Shown piece by piece: positions 1-6,392 of a stretch of DNA of 7,015 nucleotides. The first letter of the stretch is position 1, and each line of letters starts with the position of its first letter. Source of the stretch: Alphaproteobacteria bacterium (lineage in GTDB: Bacteria; Pseudomonadota; Alphaproteobacteria; Rhizobiales; Rhizobiaceae); the NCBI GenBank assembly GCA_017308345.1, contig JAFKFE010000254.1, positions 1-7,015 of the forward strand, read 5' to 3'. The notes under the pieces were generated by a model, which worked only from the letters and a program-made list of their open reading frames with translations, searched no databases and had not been told where the DNA came from. The position numbers and the translations under genes were made by a program.

Positions 1-263
1 AGGAACGAGCCGCCGTAGGTTTGCGCGTTGAGCGGCCAGCCGGCCGTGTGGATGACGAGACCTTCCTTGTGCTTGGCCGGGTCGATTTCCCACAGTTCCT
101 TGATGCCCAGGCCGTAGGCCTGCGGATCGCGGCCTTCGTCGAGATTGAACTTGCGCATCAATTGGCGACCCAGGCTGCCCCGTGCGCCTTCCGAGAAGAT
201 CGTGTACTTGGCGTGCAGTTCCATGCCCAGTTGGAAGTTCTCGGTCGGTTCGCCGTCCTTGCC
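1..263 (-). pseudogene. Internal fragment of electron-transfer-flavoprotein:ubiquinone oxidoreductase
   Basis: About 87 codons match the middle of ETF-QO, the membrane-associated FAD and 4Fe-4S enzyme that passes electrons from ETF to ubiquinone. The recognisable blocks are GMELHAKYTIFSEGARG, DEGRDPQAYGLGIKELWEID and HTAGWPL...TYGGSF, in the family's order. The segment has no start of its own and is entered in frame from a CoA ligase. Its codon use leans differently: of 8 Glu codons 7 are GAA, against 1 of 4 in the ligase part. That is a small sample but points to a different origin. The 3' part of the gene lies outside the window, so it is not known whether an otherwise intact ETF-QO continues leftward. 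Confidence 0.7.
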
Positions 264-587
264 GACCAGGATCGCCTTGACGCCGATATCGCTCAGATAG
301 AAATCCAGCTCGTCGGCCCGGTAAGCCGGATTGAGCGGCGCGGTGGAGGCAGCAGCGGCGACCGCGATGAAGGCCGTGGCCATCTCCGGGCCGTTCGGCA
401 GCACGATGGCGACGCGGTCGCCACGGCCGATGCCAAGCGCGTTGAGCCGCGCCACGGTATCGCGGATCAGGCGTCGGAGGCCGCCATGTGAGAGGGCCGC
501 TCGCTCCGGCGCGGCGATGGCCGGCGCGTCGTCCGCGCCGGGTGCGAGGCGATGGGCAAGATCGGTGGCGTTTTCGCTGTTTGTCAT
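1..587 (-). CDS. Chimeric partial ORF: AMP-forming acyl/oxalyl-CoA ligase N-terminus joined to ETF-QO internal segment
   Basis: The ORF starts at ATG 587-585 and runs off the left edge without a stop (195 codons visible). Residues 1 to about 108 read as the N-terminus of an AMP-dependent synthetase/CoA ligase. They include a GIGRGDRVAIVLPNGPEM block (52-69) and an APLNPAYRADELDFYLSD block (83-100), most like the oxalate-CoA ligase/Pcs60-type branch. From about residue 109 the frame continues, uninterrupted, as electron-transfer-flavoprotein:ubiquinone oxidoreductase: GMELHAKYTIFSEGARG (121-137), GIKELWEIDP (161-170), and HTAGWPL then TYGGSF (180-195). The ligase part lacks its ATP-binding loop and catalytic core, and the ETF-QO part lacks its N-terminal FAD-binding Rossmann motif, so the visible product should have neither activity. 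A GGAG lies only two bases before the ATG. The gene is 47 bp downstream of the hydrolase and co-directional, so the ligase portion is probably the native last operon gene. The join may be an artefact. Confidence 0.75.
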   Translation of the reverse strand, partial: MTNSENATDLAHRLAPGADDAPAIAAPERAALSHGGLRRLIRDTVARLNALGIGRGDRVAIVLPNGPEMATAFIAVAAAASTAPLNPAYRADELDFYLSDIGVKAILVGKDGEPTENFQLGMELHAKYTIFSEGARGSLGRQLMRKFNLDEGRDPQAYGLGIKELWEIDPAKHKEGLVIHTAGWPLNAQTYGGSF

Positions 588-634
588 GGCTCCAGACTAT
601 GTTTCGAACGATCGGCCTATGTCCAGCAAATGGC

Positions 635-2242
635 TCAATAACCGAGCGCCAGGCCGTCCTTGCGCGGATCGGAAGCGCCGGTCAGCGTGCCCTTTTCCCA
701 ATCGATCAGCACGGCCTGGCCACCGCCCAATGGGTGAGCGGGTTCAACCACCTGATGGCCGCGCCGGCGCAGGCCTTCGATCGTGTCGGCGCGCACGCTT
801 CGCTCGGCCTCGACGACGTCGTGGTTGTAGAAGACCCGCGCCGCGTCGATCGCCTGCTGCGGGTCCATGCCGAAGTCGATCATGTTGGTCACGACATGCA
901 CGTGACCGAAGGGCTGATAGCCGCCGCCCATGACGCCGAAGGGCATCACCGCGCGGCCGTTCCTGGTCATCATGCCCGGCATGATCGTGTGCATCGGCCG
1001 CTTGCCGGGCGCGATCGCGTTCGGATGCTTGGGATCGAGGCGGAAGCTCGAACCACGGTTCTGCAGCACGACCCCGGTCTTAGGGCCGACGACGCCGCTG
1101 CCGAAGGAATAATAGGTCGAGTTGATGAAGCTCACCGCGTTGCGGTCGCGGTCGACGACGCTGATATAGACCGTGTCGCTGCCCGGCAGGTCGAGGCGTG
1201 GCAGATCGGTCATGGCGCGCTCGGGATCGATCGCGGCGCGCAGCCGGTCGGCATAGGTGCTGGAAAGCAGCGCCTTGACCGGCACGTCGACATGGTCCTG
1301 GTCAGCGATAAACGCATCGCGGTCCTGATAGGCGAGCCGACCCGCCTCGATCTCCAGATGCAGACGTTCAGCTCCGGCGGGATCGAGCTTGCCCAGATCG
1401 AAGCCCGAGAGCAGGTTCAGCATCAGAAGCGCGGTCAGGCCCTGGTTGTTGGGTGGCATCTGGTGGATATCGTAACCGCGATAGGAGGTGCTTACCGGCG
1501 TCCGGTAATCGCCCTTCGTGGCGGCGAAATCATCGAGCGTGTGCAGGCCGCCAAGCGCGCGAAGCCGGCCGACCAGATCCTCCGCGACCTCGCCCTCATA
1601 GAAACCGGCCCGGCCTTTCCTGGCGATGACGCGCAAGGTCTGAGCCAGTTCCGGCTGGCGATGGATATCGCCTGCCTTCGGCGGCCTGCCGCCCGGCAGG
1701 AAGATGCGCGTCGCCACCTCATCGGCCGACAGATCGGTTTCCGGGTCAGCCCAGTCGAAGGCGACGCGGTCGTGAACGACATAGCCGTTTTCGGCGTAGT
1801 GGATCGCTGGAGCGAGCGCGTCGGCCAAACCCTTGCGGCCGTGGTCTTCCAGCAGCCGGCACCAGGCGTCGACGGCGCCTGGAATGGTGACCGCGTGCGG
1901 GCCATGCAGGGGCAGATCGCTGAATCCCCCGTCACGGTACCAGTCGACGGTCGCGGCGGCGGGCGCTCGGCCCGAGCCGTTGAACGCGATCACCTCGCCC
2001 TGCCCCTTCGGGCAATAAAGGACGAAGCAGTCGCCGCCGATGCCGGTCGATTGCGGTTCCACCACGGCCTGCACCGCGGCCGCGCAGACGGCGGCGTCCA
2101 TGGCGTTGCCGCCGGCGCGCAGCATGTCGATCGCGGCAAGGGTGGAGAGCGGATGCGAGGTGGCGGCCATGGCCTCGGTGGCGCGGACCGGCGAGCGGCC
2201 TGGAAACTGGAAATCACGCATGCTGTTAACGTATCCCTGCAT
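635..2242 (-). CDS. Gamma-glutamyltransferase-family Ntn-hydrolase (YwrD/HpxW-like), cytoplasmic
   Basis: A 535-residue protein of normal length for the bacterial gamma-glutamyltransferase (GGT) family, which self-cleaves to expose an N-terminal Thr nucleophile. The predicted nucleophile is Thr357 (context GSDTVYISVVD), giving a large subunit 1-356 and a small subunit 357-535. Against E. coli GGT from memory, Arg92 (NGSGRAP) matches Arg114 and Gly439-Gly440 match the oxyanion glycines 483-484. Tyr377, Ser399, His418 and Thr419 replace Asn411, Asp433, Ser462 and Ser463, which contact the glutamyl group. The N-terminus has no signal peptide, unlike periplasmic GGT, so it should act on imported substrate. 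The family also includes oxamate amidohydrolase (HpxW) and acylases, so an amide hydrolase of unknown substrate is the safest call. The start at 2242 abuts the permease stop (TGA-ATG). Met8 (2221) is a strong alternative because homologues, as I recall them, begin near MRDFQ. Confidence 0.88.
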   Translation of the reverse strand: MQGYVNSMRDFQFPGRSPVRATEAMAATSHPLSTLAAIDMLRAGGNAMDAAVCAAAVQAVVEPQSTGIGGDCFVLYCPKGQGEVIAFNGSGRAPAAATVDWYRDGGFSDLPLHGPHAVTIPGAVDAWCRLLEDHGRKGLADALAPAIHYAENGYVVHDRVAFDWADPETDLSADEVATRIFLPGGRPPKAGDIHRQPELAQTLRVIARKGRAGFYEGEVAEDLVGRLRALGGLHTLDDFAATKGDYRTPVSTSYRGYDIHQMPPNNQGLTALLMLNLLSGFDLGKLDPAGAERLHLEIEAGRLAYQDRDAFIADQDHVDVPVKALLSSTYADRLRAAIDPERAMTDLPRLDLPGSDTVYISVVDRDRNAVSFINSTYYSFGSGVVGPKTGVVLQNRGSSFRLDPKHPNAIAPGKRPMHTIMPGMMTRNGRAVMPFGVMGGGYQPFGHVHVVTNMIDFGMDPQQAIDAARVFYNHDVVEAERSVRADTIEGLRRRGHQVVEPAHPLGGGQAVLIDWEKGTLTGASDPRKDGLALGY

Positions 2243-3043
2243 TCAACGTCCGCGGCCGAAAAGCTGGGCGGCGGACAACAAGACGATCGATAGCACGATC
2301 AGGCAAGTCGAGATGGCGGCAATTGTCGGATCGATCTGGTCGCGCAGCGCATTGAACATGCGGCGCGTCAGCGTCGTGGTCTCGCCGCCGGAGATGAACA
2401 GCGACACCACCACCTCGTCGAAGGAAGTGATGAAGGCAAACAGTGCGCCCGAGACGATCGAGAAGCGGATCTGCGGCATCGTCACCTGGAAGAAGGCGGA
2501 GAAGCGGCCGGCGCCGAGGCTGCGCGCGACCATCTCCTGGTTCATGTCATAGGACCGCAAGCCCGAGAGCACGGTCAACACGACCAGCGGCAGCGCCTGC
2601 ACGGTATGCGCGATGACGAGGCCGGTCAGCGTGTTGTTGAGGCCGACCCGGGCATAGAGGAAGAAAGTGCCGATACCGATCAGGATGACCGGGATGATCA
2701 AGGATGCCGTGAGCAGCGCGTTGATGGCGCCGGTCAGCCTGAGCGTGCGGGCGTTGACGGCGTAGGCGGCTGCGGTGCCGAGCAGTGTCGCGACGATCGC
2801 CGTCATCACCGCCACCTTGACCGAGACGATGGTGGCGTCGCGCCATTCGAGCGAGCCGAAGTAGCTCTCATACCAGCGCAGCGACCATTCCCGCGGCGGG
2901 AATTGCAAGAGCGACGAAGCGGAGAAGGACATGATGACGATGATCACCGACGGGGCGATCAGGAACAGCATGACGAGCCCGCCGAGCGCATAGAGCCAGA
3001 GGCGTTGCCGATGCGAGATGGGCAAGCTGTTTTCCATGCTCAT
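2243..3043 (-). CDS. ABC transporter inner-membrane permease, PotC-like
   Basis: A 266-residue integral membrane subunit of a polyamine/opine/amino-acid-type importer (binding-protein-dependent transport family, PotC/PotI branch). Hydrophobic segments lie at about 16-40, 73-97, 106-130, 140-162, 195-217 and 243-262, consistent with six membrane spans. SFSAS at 39-43 follows the first span, as is usual in PotC-type permeases. The cytoplasmic EAA-type loop that docks on the ATPase is at about 170-193 (EMVARSLGAGRFSAFFQ, then MPQIR). The frame is open further upstream to 3250, but the start at 3043 is chosen for two reasons: its ATG overlaps the stop of the previous permease as ATGA, and GGAG lies six bases before it. 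Met3 (3037) is a minor alternative. The stop directly abuts the hydrolase start. It should pair with the 3040-3957 permease as a heterodimer. Confidence 0.93.
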   Translation of the reverse strand: MSMENSLPISHRQRLWLYALGGLVMLFLIAPSVIIVIMSFSASSLLQFPPREWSLRWYESYFGSLEWRDATIVSVKVAVMTAIVATLLGTAAAYAVNARTLRLTGAINALLTASLIIPVILIGIGTFFLYARVGLNNTLTGLVIAHTVQALPLVVLTVLSGLRSYDMNQEMVARSLGAGRFSAFFQVTMPQIRFSIVSGALFAFITSFDEVVVSLFISGGETTTLTRRMFNALRDQIDPTIAAISTCLIVLSIVLLSAAQLFGRGR

Positions 3044-3957
3044 CTTTGGCTCCACACACCGGTGGCGCGGGCGCCGAGCAACCACTGGAAGAGGCCAAGC
3101 AGCGCCAGCGTGACGGCGAGCAGCACGACGCCGAGTGCGGCGCCCGCGCCCCAGTTGGAATAGAGGCTTGTGGTCTGTTCCATGCGCATCGCCCACATGA
3201 TCACCTTGCCGCCGCCCATTAGCGCCGGCGTGACGAAGAAGCCGAGGCACAGCACGAAGACGATGACCACGCCCGAGGCGAGGCCCGGCAGCGACAGCGG
3301 CAGGAAAATCTGGCGGAAGGTGGCGGCCGGACTGGCGCCGAGATTCATGCCGGCGCGCAGGCAGTCGACGTCGATGGTCTTCATCGAGGCGTAGAGCGGC
3401 AGCACCAGGAAGGGCAGCATGATGTGGGTCATGCCAATGACGACGCCGGCGAAATTGTTGGCGAGCGACAGCGGCTGGGCGATGACGCCGAGATCCATCA
3501 GCCAGGTGTTCACCAGGCCCTTGCGCTGCAGGATGACAAGCCAGGCATAGGTGCGCACCAGCACGGACGTCCAGAACGGCAGGATGACGAAGATCAGGCA
3601 GACCCCGGCGGCGCGGCGCGGCAGTTGCGACAGCATATAGGCCAGCGGATAGCCGAGCACGATGCAGGCGCCCGTGACCGTGAAGGCAACCTTGAAGGTG
3701 GTGACGAAAGTCTTGATGTAGGACGCCTGTTCAAAGAAGCGCGCATAATTGGCGGCGCTCAGTTGCCCGGCTTCATCGAAAAGCGAGAGCCAGAACAGCC
3801 AGCCGATCGGCACGATGATGACGGCAAAGACGAGCAGCAGGCCCGGCGACAGCAGCGCCAGCAGCCCGAAGGATTCCCGGCGCGCATCGGCACGCAGCGC
3901 ATCGGCATTGAGCGTCGCGCCGGCGCCGTCATGGAGGCGTGCGGATCGCATGCTCAT
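3040..3957 (-). CDS. ABC transporter inner-membrane permease, PotB-like
   Basis: A 305-residue permease of the PotB/PotH branch. A hydrophilic N-terminal tail of about 30 residues precedes the first span (31-60), and further hydrophobic segments lie at about 85-110, 117-143, 168-193, 224-248 and 272-296. The EAA-type loop is at about 200-222 (CLRAGMNLGASPAATFRQ, then IFLPL), with the conserved Gly and the LP that binds the coupling groove of the ATPase. Its ATG (3957-3955) shares one base with the ATPase stop (TGATG), and its own stop overlaps the next permease start, so the three membrane-complex genes are translationally coupled. Met3 (3951) is a possible alternative start. The order ATPase, PotB-like, PotC-like matches the usual polyamine-type importer layout. 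Confidence 0.93.
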   Translation of the reverse strand: MSMRSARLHDGAGATLNADALRADARRESFGLLALLSPGLLLVFAVIIVPIGWLFWLSLFDEAGQLSAANYARFFEQASYIKTFVTTFKVAFTVTGACIVLGYPLAYMLSQLPRRAAGVCLIFVILPFWTSVLVRTYAWLVILQRKGLVNTWLMDLGVIAQPLSLANNFAGVVIGMTHIMLPFLVLPLYASMKTIDVDCLRAGMNLGASPAATFRQIFLPLSLPGLASGVVIVFVLCLGFFVTPALMGGGKVIMWAMRMEQTTSLYSNWGAGAALGVVLLAVTLALLGLFQWLLGARATGVWSQR

Positions 3958-5045
3958 CAGTCCGCCGCCACCAGCACCACGTCATCGGCATCGATGCCGA
4001 GATTGACCGGCTCGCCGGGCCTCGGCAGCTTCGCCAGCACGTCGGAGCGGCAATAGTCGCGCAGCGCCACCTGGCGGCCGTCGCGCAGCGTGGCGTAGCA
4101 GATGAAGCTGTCGCCCTGGTAGATGACGTCCCCGACCGTTGCCGGGATGACGTTGGCTTTGCCCGCCGTCTCTCCATCGGCGACCAGACGCAGCTTTTCG
4201 GGCCGCGCCACCATCAGATGGCTGCCGGAGGACGGGGCCGCGGCCGTCATGCGTATCTTCCTGTCCTCATACCAGACGCTGCCGTTGCGGCATTCGACGG
4301 GAATGAAACTGGAATCGCCGATGAAGCCGGCGACGAAGCGTGTTTTGGGACTGGCATAGAGCACTTCCGGCCGATCGATCTGCTCGATGCGCCCGGCGTT
4401 CATGACCGCGATGCGGTCCGACATGGTGATCGCCTCGCGCTGGTCGTGCGTGACGTAGACGGTGGTCATGCCGAGCCGGCGATGCAGGTTGCGCAGCTCG
4501 ATCTGCATGTGCTCGCGCAGGCTTTTGTCGAGCGCCGACAGCGGCTCGTCCATCAAGACGATGCGCGGCTCGAAGACGACGGCGCGGGCCAGGGCCACAC
4601 GCTGGCGCTGGCCGCCGGAGAGCTGATCGACGCGACGCTCGCCGAGCCCCTTCAGTTGCACCAGGTCCAGCGCCCTTTCCACGCGTTCAGCGGTTTCGGC
4701 CGCCGGCACGCGCCGCTGCTTCAGCGGAAAGGCGATGTTGTGGAAGACGTTCATATGCGGGAACAGCGCATAGTTCTGGAACACCATGCCGATGTTGCGC
4801 CTGTGCGGCGGCATGGCGATGATCTCCTCGCCGCCGACCCTGATGGAGCCGGCATTGGCCCGCACGAAACCGGCCAGGATCATCAGGAGCGTCGTCTTCC
4901 CCGAGCCCGATGGTCCGAGCAGCGTCAGGAATTCGCCCGCGGCGACATCGAGGCCGAGATCGTGCAGCACCGACACGCCGCCGAAGCGCTTCTCGATACC
5001 GCTGATGCCGATGGGAAGCGCGGTCTGCGCGAGAGACAAGAGCAT
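3957..5045 (-). CDS. ABC transporter ATP-binding protein, PotA-like
   Basis: The ATPase subunit that powers the importer, 362 residues from ATG 5045. In order: Walker A GPSGSGKT (44-51), Q-loop Gln90 in VFQNYALFPHM, signature LSGGQRQR (142-149), Walker B IVLMDEP (162-168), D-loop SALD (170-173) and H-loop His200 in VTHDQREA. A C-terminal TOBE-type region follows, with the RPEKL motif at 281-285 that is typical of PotA/UgpC-type ATPases. All catalytic residues are present. The frame is open to GTG 5102, but the ATG at 5045 is preferred. It gives the usual short lead-in before the first strand (about eight residues before PIGISGIEKRF), it has GGAG nine bases upstream, and the GTG lies in an intergenic stem-loop. 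The gene begins 73 bp after the binding-protein stop. Confidence 0.94.
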   Translation of the reverse strand: MLLSLAQTALPIGISGIEKRFGGVSVLHDLGLDVAAGEFLTLLGPSGSGKTTLLMILAGFVRANAGSIRVGGEEIIAMPPHRRNIGMVFQNYALFPHMNVFHNIAFPLKQRRVPAAETAERVERALDLVQLKGLGERRVDQLSGGQRQRVALARAVVFEPRIVLMDEPLSALDKSLREHMQIELRNLHRRLGMTTVYVTHDQREAITMSDRIAVMNAGRIEQIDRPEVLYASPKTRFVAGFIGDSSFIPVECRNGSVWYEDRKIRMTAAAPSSGSHLMVARPEKLRLVADGETAGKANVIPATVGDVIYQGDSFICYATLRDGRQVALRDYCRSDVLAKLPRPGEPVNLGIDADDVVLVAAD

Positions 5046-5081
5046 CTCCTTCAACTCCGGATCATTTTCGCGAAACGATGC

Positions 5082-5108
5082 GGAGCGGCGCCTCGTGGAC
5101 ACCGCTCC
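5082..5108 (-). other. Intergenic stem-loop between binding-protein and ATPase genes
   Basis: A perfect 7-bp inverted repeat, GGAGCGG/CCGCTCC, with a 13-nt loop starts 10 bp after the binding-protein stop. There is no following U-run, so it does not look like a strong intrinsic terminator. Its position suits an mRNA-stabilising or processing hairpin that lets the binding protein be made in excess over the membrane parts, as known for other binding-protein operons. A separate short palindrome, TTTCGCGAAA, lies at 5066-5075 just before the ATPase start. Confidence 0.45.
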
Positions 5109-5118
5109 AACGGCACCG

Positions 5119-6159
5119 CTATTGCTGGATCAGGTTGTTGAATTTTTCCGTCGCATCGACGAGGTTGTCGCGCCAGAAGGCAGGATCCTGCAGCACCTGC
5201 TTCTTGACGTTCTCGGGCGCGGAATTGATGTCCTTGATGCGCTCCGGCGGGATCTTGCCGGTCTCGAACGCCTTCTCGTTGGCCGGGCCGTTGTCGACAT
5301 AGAGCGGCAAATTGGCCTGGAGATCGGGGCTGACGAACTTGGCCAGCGCCTTCATGGCGATGTCCTTGTTCTTCGAGCCCTTCGGAATGACCATGCAGTC
5401 GGCGGTGAGCACGCCCTGATCGAAGGAGAAGGCGACCGGCGCGCCCTCTTTCTTCAGCGTGCCGGCGCGGCCGTTCCAGATGCTCGCCATATCGACCTCG
5501 CCGTCCTTGACGAGTTGCATGGCCTGCGCGCCGGAGGTCCACCAGGCATCGATATGGCCCTTGATCTTGTCGACGGATTGCAGCGCGCCGTCGATGTCGA
5601 CCGGATAGACCTTGTCGATCGGAATGCCCTTGGCCAAAGCGGCGACGCTCAGCGTCTCTGTTGCCTGGCTGCCGGAGAGCGCGCGGCGGCCTGGAAATTT
5701 CTCGACGTTCCAGAAATCGGCCCAGGTCTTCGGGCCTTTGTCGCCGAAGACATCGGTACGGTAGATCAGCACGACAGAGGTGTAGGAGATGCCGACCCAG
5801 TCGTCATGCACGAGCTTCGGGTTGATGCCGCTCTTGTCGATGACATTGTAGTCGAGCTTCTCGAACAGGCCTTCCTTCGAACCGCGCGCGCATTCGTCGG
5901 CGCCAAGCTCGGTGATGTCCCATTTGACGGCGTTGCCTGTCACCTGCAGGCGCACGTCGTCGAGGCCGTTGGTGGTGTCCTGCTTGATGGTGATGCCGAG
6001 TTCCTTGGCCGTCGGATCGAAGAAGGCCTTGGTCTGCGCCTCCTGATAGGTGCCGCCCCATGAGGCGACGGTGATGGTGTCGGCGGCCGACGCCGGAACG
6101 GCGACCGAGGCGAGCAGGCCCGCGACGGCCATGCCATGAATACAAAGTCTCTTCTTCAT
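5119..6159 (-). CDS. Periplasmic solute-binding protein, PotD/Atu4243-like (candidate GABA or related amino-acid receptor)
   Basis: A 346-residue extracellular solute-binding protein that captures the ligand for the neighbouring ABC importer. Residues 1-25 are a Sec signal peptide (positive MKKR, hydrophobic core, cleavage after PASA or ASA). The mature protein opens with DTITVASWGGTYQEAQ, the usual PotD-type first strand, and carries the late VDNGPANEKAF block (288-298). Where PotF has the amine-binding Asp in its WAGD segment, this protein has Arg231 in IWNGRAG. Asp254 (LTADCM) is retained 23 residues later. Arg203 and Asp226 of the Agrobacterium GABA receptor Atu4243 have the same spacing, so a ligand with both carboxylate and amine is likely. 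GABA itself is a guess. ATG 6159 was chosen over upstream in-frame codons (open to 6282) because it starts the signal peptide and has GGAG eight bases before it. Mature cysteines are Cys90 and Cys255. Confidence 0.93.
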   Translation of the reverse strand: MKKRLCIHGMAVAGLLASVAVPASAADTITVASWGGTYQEAQTKAFFDPTAKELGITIKQDTTNGLDDVRLQVTGNAVKWDITELGADECARGSKEGLFEKLDYNVIDKSGINPKLVHDDWVGISYTSVVLIYRTDVFGDKGPKTWADFWNVEKFPGRRALSGSQATETLSVAALAKGIPIDKVYPVDIDGALQSVDKIKGHIDAWWTSGAQAMQLVKDGEVDMASIWNGRAGTLKKEGAPVAFSFDQGVLTADCMVIPKGSKNKDIAMKALAKFVSPDLQANLPLYVDNGPANEKAFETGKIPPERIKDINSAPENVKKQVLQDPAFWRDNLVDATEKFNNLIQQ

Positions 6160-6167
6160 TTTCGCTT

Positions 6168-6171
6168 CTCC
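6168..6171 (-). promoter_or_regulatory. Ribosome binding site of the solute-binding protein
   Basis: GGAG read on the minus strand, eight bases before ATG 6159. It decides this start over upstream in-frame codons and coincides with the beginning of the signal peptide. Confidence 0.7.
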
Positions 6172-6206
6172 AACCGGTGTTCCCGTTATCGTTGATTTGG
6201 TATGCG

Positions 6207-6222
6207 AATTTGTATACAATTT
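6207..6222. promoter_or_regulatory. Predicted operator palindrome for the GntR/FCD regulator
   Basis: A 10-bp perfect palindrome TTGTATACAA (6210-6219) sits inside a 16-bp imperfect one, AATTTGTATACAATTT, with one mismatch per arm. The GT...AC half-sites fit the T-N-GT/AC-N-A pattern of FadR-subfamily operators. It covers the predicted +1 of the leftward promoter, where a bound repressor would block initiation. That the adjacent GntR protein binds here is inference from position and family. Confidence 0.6.
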
Positions 6223-6224
6223 TG

Positions 6225-6252
6225 AGTGTAATTCACCGGAAGCCGTTGTCAA
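6225..6252 (-). promoter_or_regulatory. Predicted sigma70-type promoter of the transport operon
   Basis: On the minus strand a perfect -35 TTGACA (6252-6247) is followed by a 16-bp spacer and a -10 TACACT (6230-6225, four of six consensus bases). The start of transcription would fall near 6217-6219, leaving a leader of about 60 nt before the binding-protein ATG. It is the best promoter match in the 233-bp divergent gap (6160-6392). The rest of that gap holds no gene I can support. Confidence 0.6.
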
Positions 6253-6379
6253 CACGAGACACGTGGTTTTTGGTGGACGCAATCCTGGGCTCGGCTCGGC
6301 GCGTTTGCCCCTTGCCGAAAGCGCGCAGTTTCAAGCAGGCGCCAAAAAGCACTAGACTGCGATTCCATGACTGACCGTT

Positions 6380-6384
6380 GGAGG
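6380..6384 (+). promoter_or_regulatory. Ribosome binding site fixing the TTG start of the GntR gene
   Basis: GGAGG lies eight bases before TTG 6393-6395. This spacing, with an in-frame stop at 6372-6374, makes the TTG the best-supported start. Confidence 0.75.
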
Positions 6385-6392
6385 CGGGACGC

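Noticed and set aside
588..634. Possible terminator between the hydrolase and the ligase start
   Set aside because: No inverted repeat followed by a T-run was found in these 47 bp, so read-through is expected.
488..2293. Long plus-strand open frame (601 codons) opposite the hydrolase gene
   Set aside because: It mirrors a strongly supported family protein on the minus strand, has Arg/Ala/His/Gln-rich low-information content, and shows no family motif. Such antisense frames are common in high-GC DNA.
3044..3250. Extended N-terminus for the PotC-like permease (frame open to 3250)
   Set aside because: The extra residues are Arg/His-rich, overlap the upstream permease, and precede the normal family start. 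The ATGA overlap with GGAG at 3043 explains the start better.
3939..5141. Plus-strand open frame (400 codons) opposite the ATPase gene
   Set aside because: The minus-strand frame has every ABC ATPase motif in order. The antisense translation has no recognisable domain and its composition is typical of a shadow frame.
4786..6063. Plus-strand open frame (425 codons) opposite the binding-protein gene
   Set aside because: It spans an intergenic gap and two unrelated genes on the other strand and has no motif, so it is a high-GC shadow.
6330..6358. Possible plus-strand promoter for the regulator (TTCAAG, 17 bp, TAGACT)
   Set aside because: The -35 matches only three of six consensus bases, too weak to report as a feature, although some promoter must lie in this region.
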